DNA of 64,000 nt from Oasisia sp. SBJ-2009 (Eukaryota; Annelida; Polychaeta; Sabellida; Siboglinidae). A model generated the notes under the pieces. That model searched no databases, had not been told where the DNA came from, and was given only the letters and a program-made list of their open reading frames with translations. A program made the translations under genes and the position numbers. This document shows positions 25,101-36,300 of this stretch, piece after piece. The stretch spans positions 14,676,000-14,739,999 of the forward strand of contig OZ024867.1 of assembly GCA_964017155.1 (NCBI GenBank), read 5' to 3'. Every line of letters begins with the position of its first letter. The first letter of the stretch is position 1.

Positions 25101-28100
25101 AGGTAGGGAAGGGAAGATAGTTAGGGATGGGAAGACAGGTAGGGAAGGGAAGACAGGTAGGGAAGGAAAGACAGGTAGGGATGGGAAGACAGGTAGGGAA
25201 GGGAAGACAGGTAGGAAGAGAAGACGGGTAGGGAAGGGAAGACAGGTAAGGAAGGGAAGACAGGTAGGGAAGGGAAGACAGGTAGGGAAGGGAAGGGAAG
25301 ACAGGTAGGGAAGGGAAGGGAAGACAGGTAGGGAAGAGAAGACAGGTAGGGAAGGGAAGACGGGTAGGAAGAGAAGACAGGTAGGAAGAGAAGACGGGTA
25401 GGGAAGGGAAGACGGGTAGGGAAGGGAAGACGGGTAGGGAAGGGAAGACGGGTAGGGAAGGGAAGACGGGTAGGGAAGGGAAGACGGGTAGGGAAGGGAA
25501 GACAGGTAGGAAGGGAAGACAGGTAGGAAGAGAAGACAGGTAGGAAGAGAAGACGGGTAGGGAAGGGAAGACGGGTAGGGAAGGGAAGACGGGTAGGGAA
25601 GGGAAGACAGGTAGGGAAGGGAAGACGGGTAGGGAAGGGAAGACGGGTAGGGAAGGGAAGACGGGTAGGGAAGGGAAGACGGGTAGGGAAGGGAAGACAG
25701 GTAGGGAAGGGAAGACAGGTAGGGAAGGGAAGACAGGTAGGGATGGGAAGACAGGTAGGGAAGGGAAGACAGGTAGGAAGAGAAGACAGGTAGGGAATGG
25801 GAAGACAGGTAGGGAAGGGAAGACAGGTAGGGAAGGGAAAACAGGTAGGGATGGGAAGACAGGTAGGGATGGGAAGACGGGTAGGGATGGGAAGACAGGT
25901 TGGGATGGGAAGACAGGTAGGGATGGGAAGACAGGTAGGGAAGGGAAGACAGGTAGGGAAGGGAAGACAGGTAGGGATGGGAAGACAGGTAGGGAAGGGA
26001 AGACAGGTAGGGAAGGGAAGACAGGTAGGGAAGGGAAGACAGGTAGGGATGGGAAGACAGGTAGGGAAGGGAAGACAGGTAGGGAAGGGAAGACAGGTAG
26101 GGATGGGAAGACAGGTAGGGAATGGGAAGACAGGTAGGGAAGGGAAGACAGGTAGGGATGGGAAGATAGGTAGGGAAGGGAAGACAGGTAGGGAAGGGAA
26201 GACAGGTAGGGAATGGGAAGACAGGTAGGAAGGGAAGACAGGTAGGGAATGGGAAGACAGGTAGGGATGGGAAGACAGGTAGGAAGAGAAGACAGGTAGG
26301 GAATGGGAAGACAGGTAGGGAAGGGAAGACAGGTAGGGAAGGGAAAACAGGTAGGGAAGGGAAAACAGGTAGGGAAGGGAAGACAGGTAGGGATGGGAAG
26401 ACGGGTAGGGATGGGAAGACAGGTAGGGATGGGAAGATAGGTAGGGAAGGGAAGACAGGTAGGGAAGGGAAAACAGGTAGGGAAGGGAAAACAGGTAGGG
26501 AAGGGAAGACAGGTAGGGATGGGAAGACGGGTAGGGATGGGAAGACAGGTAGGGAAGGGATGACAGGTAGGGATGGGAAGACAGGTAGGGATGGGAAGAC
26601 AGGTAGGGAAGGGATGACAGGTAGGGAAGGGAAGACGGGTAGGGAAGGGAAGACGGGTAGGGAAGGGAAGACGGGTAGGGAAGGGAAGACGGGTAGGGAA
26701 GGGAAGACAGGTAGGGAAGGGAAGACAGGTAGGGAAGGGAAGACAGGTAGGGATGGGAAGACAGGTAGGGAAGGGAAGACAGGTAGGAAGAGAAGACAGG
26801 TAGGGAATGGGAAGACAGGTAGGGAAGGGAAGACAGGTAGGGAAGGGAAAACAGGTAGGGATGGGAAGACAGGTAGGGAAGGGAAGACAGGTAGGGATGG
26901 GAAGACGGGTAGGGATGGGAAGACAGGTAGGGATGGGAAGACAGGTAGGGAAGGGAAGACAGGTAGGGAAGGGAAGACAGGTAGGGAAGGGAAGACAGGT
27001 AGGGAAGGGAAGACAGGTAGGGATGGGAAGACAGGTAGGGAAGGGAAGACAGGTAGGGAAGGGAAGACAGGTAGGGATGGGAAGACAGGTAGGGAATGGG
27101 AAGACAGGTAGGGAAGGGAAGACAGGTAGGGATGGGAAGATAGGTAGGGAAGGGAAGACAGGTAGGGAAGGGAAGACAGGTAGGAAGGGAAGACAGGTAG
27201 GAAGAGAAGACAGGTAGGGAATGGGAAGACAGGTAGGGATGGGAAGACAGGTAGGAAGAGAAGATAGGTAGGGAATGGGAAGACGGGTAGGGAAGGGAAG
27301 ACGGGTAGGGAAGGGAAGACAGGTAGGGAAGGGAAGATAGTTAGGGATGGGAAGACAGGTAGGGAAGGGAAGACAGGTAGGGAAGGAAAGACAGGTAGGG
27401 ATGGGAAGACAGGTAGGGAAGGGAAGACAGGTAGGAAGAGAAGACAGGTAGGGAAGGGAAGACAGGTAAGGAAGGGAAGACAGGTAGGGAAGGGAAGACA
27501 GGTAAGGAAGGGAAGACAGGTAGGGAAGGGAAGACAGGTAGGGAAGGGAAGACAGGTAGGGAAGGGAAGGGAAGACAGGTAGGGATGGGAAGATAGGTAG
27601 GGATGGGAAGACGGGTAGGGATGGGAAGACGGGTAGGGAAGGGATGACAGGTAGGGAAGGGAAGACGGGTAGGGAAAGGAAGACGGGTAGGGATGGGAAG
27701 ACAGGTAGGGATGGGAAGACGGGTAGGGAAGGGAAGACAGGTAGGGATGGGAAGACGGGTAGGGATGGGAAGACGGGTAGGGAAGGGAAGACGGGTAGGG
27801 AAGGGAAGACGGGTAGGGAAGGGAAGACAGGTAGGGAAGGGAAGATAGTTAGGGATGGGAAGACAGGTAGGGAAGGGAAGACAGGTAGGGAAGGAAAGAC
27901 AGGTAGGGATGGGAAGACAGGTAGGGAAGGGAAGACAGGTAGGAAGAGAAGACGGGTAGGGAAGGGAAGACAGGTAAGGAAGGGAAGACAGGTAGGGAAG
28001 GGAAGACAGGTAGGGAAGGGAAGGGAAGACAGGTAGGGAAGAGAAGACAGGTAGGGAAGGGAAGACGGGTAGGAAGAGAAGACAGGTAGGAAGAGAAGAC

Positions 28101-31100
28101 GGGTAGGGAAGGGAAGACGGGTAGGGAAGGGAAGACGGGTAGGGAAGGGAAGACGGGTAGGGAAGGGAAGACGGGTAGGGAAGGGAAGACGGGTAGGGAA
28201 GGGAAGACAGGTAGGGAAGGGAAGACAGGTAGGGATGGGAAGACAGGTAGGGAAGGGAAGACAGGTAGGAAGAGAAGACAGGTAGGGAATGGGAAGACAG
28301 GTAGGGAAGGGAAGACAGGTAGGGAAGGGAAAACAGGTAGGGATGGGAAGACAGGTAGGGATGGGAAGACGGGTAGGGATGGGAAGACAGGTAGGGATGG
28401 GAAGACAGGTAGGGATGGGAAGACAGGTAGGGAAGGGAAGACAGGTAGGGAAGGGAAGACAGGTAGGGATGGGAAGACAGGTAGGGAAGGGAAGACAGGT
28501 AGGGAAGGGAAGACAGGTAGGGATGGGAAGACAGGTAGGGAATGGGAAGACAGGTAGGGAAGGGAAGACAGGTAGGGATGGGAAGATAGGTAGGGAAGGG
28601 AAGACAGGTAGGGAAGGGAAGACAGGTAGGGAATGGGAAGACAGGTAGGAAGGGAAGACAGGTAGGGAATGGGAAGACAGGTAGGGATGGGAAGACAGGT
28701 AGGAAGAGAAGACAGGTAGGGAATGGGAAGACAGGTAGGGAAGGGAAGACAGGTAGGGAAGGGAAAACAGGTAGGGAAGGGAAAACAGGTAGGGAAGGGA
28801 AGACAGGTAGGGATGGGAAGACGGGTAGGGATGGGAAGACAGGTAGGGATGGGAAGATAGGTAGGGAAGGGAAGACAGGTAGGGAAGGGAAAACAGGTAG
28901 GGAAGGGAAAACAGGTAGGGAAGGGAAGACAGGTAGGGATGGGAAGACGGGTAGGGATGGGAAGACAGGTAGGGAAGGGATGACAGGTAGGGATGGGAAG
29001 ACAGGTAGGGATGGGAAGACAGGTAGGGAAGGGATGACGGGTAGGGAAGGGAAGACGGGTAGGGAAGGGAAGACGGGTAGGGAAGGGAAGACGGGTAGGG
29101 AAGGGAAGACGGGTAGGGAAGGGAAGACGGGTAGGGAAGGGAAGACAGGTAGGGAAGGGAAGACAGGTAGGGATGGGAAGACAGGTAGGGAAGGGAAGAC
29201 AGGTAGGAAGAGAAGACAGGTAGGGAATGGGAAGACAGGTAGGGAAGGGAAGACAGGTAGGGAAGGGAAAACAGGTAGGGATGGGAAGACAGGTAGGGAA
29301 GGGAAGACAGGTAGGGATGGGAAGACGGGTAGGGATGGGAAGACAGGTAGGGATGGGAAGACAGGTAGGGAAGGGAAGACAGGTAGGGAAGGGAAGACAG
29401 GTAGGGAAGGGAAGACAGGTAGGGAAGGGAAGACAGGTAGGGATGGGAAGACAGGTAGGGAAGGGAAGACAGGTAGGGAAGGGAAGACAGGTAGGGATGG
29501 GAAGACAGGTAGGGAATGGGAAGACAGGTAGGGAAGGGAAGACAGGTAGGGATGGGAAGATAGGTAGGGAAGGGAAGACAGGTAGGGATTGGAAGATAGG
29601 TAGGGAAGGGAAGACAGGTAGGGATGGGAAGATAGGTAGGGAAGGGAAGACAGGTAGGAAGGGAAGACAGGTAGGAAGAGAAGACAGGTAGGGAATGGGA
29701 AGACAGGTAGGGATGGGAAGACAGGTAGGAAGAGAAGATAGGTAGGGAATGGGAAGACAGGTAGGGAAGGGAAGACAGGTAGGAAGAGAAGACGGGTAGG
29801 GAAGAGAAGACAGGTAGGGATGGGAAAACAGGTAGGGAAGGGAAGACGGGTGGGGAAGGGAAGACGGGTAGGGAAGGGAAGACGGGTGGGGAAGGGAAGA
29901 CGGGTAGGGAAGGGAAGACGGGCAGGGAAGGGAAGACAGGTAGGGAAGGGAAGACAGGTAGGGATGGGAAGACAGGTAGGGATGGGAAGACAGGTAGGGA
30001 AGGGAAGATAGGTAGGGAAGGGAAGACAGGTAGGGAAGGGAAGACAGGTAGGGAATGGGAAGACAGGTAGGGAAGGGAAGACAGGTAGGGATGGGAAGAC
30101 AGGTAGGGAAGGGAAGACGGGTAGGGATGGGAAGACAGGTAGGGAAGGGAAGACAGGTAGGGAAGGGAAAACAGGTAGGGAAGGGAAAACAGGTAGGGAA
30201 GGGAAGACAGGTAGGGATGGGAAGACGGGTAGGGATGGGAAGACAGGTAGGGATGGGAAGATAGGTAGGGAAGGGAAGACAGGTAGGGAAGGGAAAACAG
30301 GTAGGGAAGGGAAAACAGGTAGGGAAGGGAAGACAGGTAGGGATGGGAAGACAGGTAGGGAAGGGATGACAGGTAGGGATGGGAAGACAGGTAGGGATGG
30401 GAAGACAGGTAGGGAAGGGAAAACAGGTAGGGAAGGGAAGACAGGTAGGGATGGGAAGACGGGTAGGGATGGGAAGACAGGTAGGGATCGGAAGACAGGT
30501 AGGGAAGGGATGACAGGTAGGGATGGGAAGACAGGTAGGGATGGGAAGACAGGTAGGGAAGGGATGACAGGTAGGGAAGGGAAGACAGGCAGGGATGGGA
30601 AGACAGGTAGGGATGGGAAGATAGGTAGGGGTGGGAAGACGGGTAGGGATGGGAAGACAGGTAGGGAAGGGAAGACATGTGTACTGGTCATTAATCTACC
30701 ATCTAAAAGTTGGTAAAGAAAATGCAAACGTGGCAGAGTGAGCTAGTCTGAAAATATTATGTAATATAGGATGTACATTTAAACAGTTGTTACATCAGAT
30801 TATCAAAGTGAATGGGTTTTTTACATTTAAATATGCCTATTTAATAAACAATTCATTTAGTAAATGTCAACGTATCATATTCTGCTTGCTTGAACCTCCA
30901 GATATACAATTTGTGATTACAGGCAACTTATTTGATCAACATCTTTTAGGGATTTCTTTGTGACTTAACTGATTCATCCTAACCTCTGACCTTCAGGTCG
31001 CAGGGATCATCCTTGATAACTTTGCACGAGGTCGAACTAAACATGTTTGGTTCAGTATTTCATCTGACCTGATTGTTGATGCCACGAGGTAGGTCACCAG

Positions 31101-31171
31101 ATGTTAACACATTTCATTCAGAAAAAGTTTTATTAGTATCCAGTGTATTTGTCTTAACATATTTGTACCCA

Positions 31172-31240
<69 letters not shown>

Positions 31241-31261
31241 GGTGTATATATATATACATAC

Positions 31262-31307
<46 letters not shown>

Positions 31308-33244
31308 GTATATATATATATTTATATGGTGTATATATATACATACATATATATATACATATATATATATATTAAAATAGATACATTATTAATTAAGCAA
31401 GCATGGATAAACAACAATACTAAAAGAAACCTTGTTGTAATTTAAGGAAAATTATTGTGACTATTTTTTTATTTCTTTCATATCTGACCTATGAGTTGGG
31501 GAAACGTTATGTTTTATTTCTGTTTCACATGAAAACTGAAATAATTGCTTACTAGAATAGTTAATGGGTCTACAGGGTGCTGTCATTGGCGCCCCATTTG
31601 CTAACTATAAAACATGTTCATTGAATAAAAACTTATTAGTTAATTGACTATTTCATAGCAGCTGTAAGAAGAGATTTCCAGTGAACAATAAACCACTCAT
31701 ACAGGTGACAGGTGACAAAATGAGAGCAGTGATGTTTCCTCCACACCTGGCTACACCTGATCTTGTCAACAGTCAACTATTTTGATCACCTGTGTCTCTT
31801 TCTTGGCTGTGTTTAACACTCAACCCTTGTGTGTCACTAAGTGTTGTTATTGGTTGTGTCCCAGGGATCTCAATGACATTGGCTGCTATATCCGTGTCAT
31901 CAATGGATGTCACCAGCTTGACAAAGAGACAAGGTTAGTTTATGTTGTCATGTGTCTAGTAACTATTCTTACAGATGTTATAATTCGGTTTTACAAATAT
32001 GAAGTTATTAATATGTTGTTATAAATAATAATTATAAATGAGTTATGTTTTATAGGTATGTTATTTCAAGTGTGTTGCTTCAAGTGTGTTGTTAATGTTG
32101 TTTCATGTTTTAAATGATGTGTATTTTGATTGCCAGTCTGTTACAACTATGCAGTTATGAGTTTATTGCCATAACTACATCATTAAACACGTTTCTGGTT
32201 ACAAGCAAAACCCACTCAGAAACAGTGAAATAAAGAATGAGAAGAGATTATTACTTATAACTCATAAAAATACTTCAACTGAACAATCAATTGTTTTATG
32301 GAAAGTGCAAAGTCCTAATTTTGTAGTTTTATTGTGAAACAGTGATTATGTGATGTTATAGTAATTTCTTTTTGTGTTGAATATACTTTCCTGTAAGAGA
32401 ACCTACTGGGACAGATCCTCCAGTAGTTTGTGTTTATTGTCGTTCATTGACTACATCATCTTCTGTGACATGAACCAAGTTTCTGGTGAATCAAACCCTG
32501 ACCTTTCTGCACTCTCTCGTATGTTGTCTCCCCAGGGTTCTAGGGTTGCCGGCAGACTTCAAGGAGGGGGTTGTGTTTAGCACCTATGCCACCCTGGTGT
32601 CATCAGTGCAAAAGGGGGGTAAGTACACCTATACCAGCACACATGTACTAGCATACGTGTATCAGCACACATGTACCAGCACACATGTACCAGCACACAT
32701 GTACCAGCACACATGTACCAGCACACATGTAACAGCACACGTGTACCAGCACTTGTGTACCAACACACATGTACCAGCACGCATGTACCAGCACGCATGT
32801 ACTAGCACACATGTACCAGCACACGTGTACCAGCACATGTGTACCAACACACCTGTACCAGCACACATGTACTAGCACACATGTACCAGCACACATGTAC
32901 TAGCACACTTGTACCAGCTCTCATGTACCAGCACACGTGTACCAGGAGTTAACTGTGCCATAAAATGTTAACCTGTCAGTTTATTTAATTTTAATATTTT
33001 ATTTACCTATTTATTATTTTGTACTTTACACTATTTTTACACAATGTCTTCACTCATTTATTATCTTTTATTTTAATAATCATCTTTAGCTAACTTATTT
33101 ATTTTTCATTTATTACAATAAATGTTTACACATTTTATGTATTGTCATTTATTTATTAATATTCTGCATACATGTATATATATATATATTCATGTACTCA
33201 CAGTGCCTCCAAATGGATTTTATCTAGATTTGATCTATATACAT

Positions 33245-33308
<64 letters not shown>

Positions 33309-36300
33309 CCATAAATCCAAATTACTCTGTTCAAATGCGCTGAATTAAACATTATCAAGGGTCCAATTAAATTATTGAGTTATCATTAAGAAACAAAGTT
33401 ATATTTAACAAAATCATTTAAAAGAACTAATAATTGAATATAATAAAAATGGCACAGGATAAAAAAGTAAATAATTAATAAAAAATATTGTAAGTCAAAT
33501 CGAGTGACAACATTAAATGACAGTCAATGTTAACAAATAAAAGGCTCGTTTGGATAAATGAGTCTTTGGACATGTTTCTGTGTTTATTGCTATTGTGCTG
33601 TGAGGTTCCAGCCAGACTTGGTGTTGCAGGTACATTTGGTGGCATAAGACAGAGTCGGCTGCAACAGTTGGTGGATTGGTGCGGGGGGCAGCACTTCGGG
33701 GGCTGTCTCATATTTGACGAGTGTCACAAAGCCAAGAACTTTGTGCCCGTGAGTAGGAATAACTGTAGTGTTATTTAGACAATAACTATAGCATTATTTA
33801 AACAATGACTATAGCATTATTTAGACAATAACTATAGCACTATTTAGACAATAACTATAGCACTATTTAGACAATAACTATAGCACTATTTAGACAATAA
33901 CTATAGCACTATTTAGACAATAACTATAGCACTATTTAGACAATAACTATAGCATTGTTTAGACAATAACTATAGCATTGTTTAGACAATAACTATAGCA
34001 TTATTTAGACAATAACAACATTAATTAAAAGTTAAGTTTTGCAGTGTAAGGGAAACGCGACTATGTAAATATAACATTTCAATCACAATCTAAAAAGTGT
34101 TGCTAGATCCTATTTTACAATCAGCTACACTCCAGATATGTTCAGTTGCTCTCAGGTTATCAATCAAGATAAGCAAATGCAAAACGCTGCTGTATGACCG
34201 AGGAAACTGTTTCAGTGAGACTCCAGTCACAGAGCCCAATGGTATCCTGGGGTTGATGTTGTTGACACAAGCTCATGTGACTCTTACTGAACTGATCCTC
34301 ATTGGTCAAAACTACCAACTCCCGGTCTAATACTTGTGTTGTTTAGCTAATTCCCCCTCACCTGTGACTTATCAAAGAGACTTTAAAAGTCATTGCTAGG
34401 GAAGTAAAATATCTGTGAGAGGAAAATTGGAAACTCATGTGTTGTGACCTCAGCCTACAAAGACCTGCACAGAATTAACAGCAGTTGCTGATGAAATACT
34501 TGCCTCAATAATGTGTCGAGTTGTATTAATACTATGCTGGATTTTTAGTTATTAAGTGGGATTAGCAAATTAACTAATCTTGATTAATTAACAGTTATTT
34601 TATTTCCAGGGAAAAGAGTTGGCCAGCACTAAGGTAGCGCTGGCTGTGGCCACAATTCAGAGGTGAGTGTATGCTGAAATAGTCTCCATGCTTATAAATG
34701 TGTTTCATAAATTGTGACAGCTGAATAAAAGAAATATACATATTGTGTCTTTTTACGTTGTTTTAAAATAGGCTTAGCTCTTCTGAGCAGGTTTTTAACC
34801 AAATATATTTTATATTATAAATGCATACTGCTGCTTATAGTAAACTACTTGTGTTGCCTGGCGTTGCACATGGAAAAGGCAGTTGCCTGCACTAAAACCA
34901 TTTTGAAGAAAGATCCAAGATCCCCTCCAAGATCCCCACAAGCGAATTAATTGCATTATAAATCTTGCCCCCGTGGACATTCAAGATCACACACATTGTC
35001 AGCCTCGTACACCAAAAACTAACAGCTATATGGATCCACAAACAACAAACAAATACAGACAACTGTATTGGTTTCTAACACTTTGGCTGCACCTAAAGGT
35101 GTGATTTGTATAATATGTGTGTAACAATTTTCATCTTTGAATGACTATTGTTTGTGATTACAGAATGCTCCCCAAGGCGAGGGTGGTTTACTGCAGTGCC
35201 ACCGGGGTCACAGACGTCAAGAACATGGTTCGTCAAGTCACATGATTACATTTATTTATTGAAAATTAACAATTTATTTTGCAAGAAGTAATGAAAGACA
35301 AATACGAGCAGCCATGCTTTAGATGACACCTCTAACTGTTTGACATAGTTTGGTGACATCAGTTTTAATTGTGGTGACATTACTTGATTCTATTGGTTGG
35401 AAAGGTCAGTTGGTGCCTCCAGTTGTTGACATTGATCAGTGACACTGGATTGTGACCCTGGTTAGTGACAGTGAGTGATGACTGTGACTGACATTTGTTG
35501 GTGACACTGGATTGTGACTTTGGTAGGTATCACTGGTTGCATGGTGACATTGTTTGGTAACTCTTGTGTTGTTGACACCAAATAGTGAGTTTAGTTGGTG
35601 TCATTTATTTGGTGACACTAATTGTCAACAATGGGTTTGTGACATCACTATGTGACAATGCATTATTATATTTATTGTTGACTCTGATTGATGACACTGG
35701 AGGGACACTTTGGTTGGTGTCATTGATTGGTGACATGAATTGACGACATTGGTGACACTGGTGTTATTGGAGATGGCACTGCTTGGTATCACTGATTGGT
35801 GCCACCAGTTGGCTTCACTCATTCGTGACAGTCGTTAGGGCCACTGGTTGGTGGTACTGGTTGGTGACAGTGGTTGGTGACACTGGTTGGTGACAGTGGT
35901 TGAAGACATTAGTTGGTGACAATGGTTGGTGAAACTGGTTGGTGACAGTGGTTGGTGACAGTGGTTGGTGACACTGGTTGGTGACAGTGATTGGTGACAC
36001 TGGCTGGTGACACTTGGTTTGTGACAGTGGTTGGTGTCAGTGATTGGTGACATTAATTGGTGACACTGGTTGGTGACATTCTGATGACACTGGTTGGTGA
36101 CATCGGTTGGTGACACTGGTTGGTGACAATGGTTGAAGACACTGGTTGGTGACACTGGTTGGTGACACTGGTTGGTGACAGTGGTTGGTGACACTGGTTG
36201 GTGACAGTGGTTGGTGACACTGGTTGGTGACAGTGGTTGGTGACACTGGTTGGTGACAGTGGTTGGTGACACTGGTTGGAGACTGTGGTTGGTGACACTG

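Noticed and set aside
24631..30727. Minus-strand open frames of 2015 and 1128 residues ([12 protein letters not shown] repeats)
   Set aside because: They lie wholly in the 18-bp array, have no unique sequence of note and reflect a repeat unit without stops in that frame; the region is intron 4 of the plus-strand gene.
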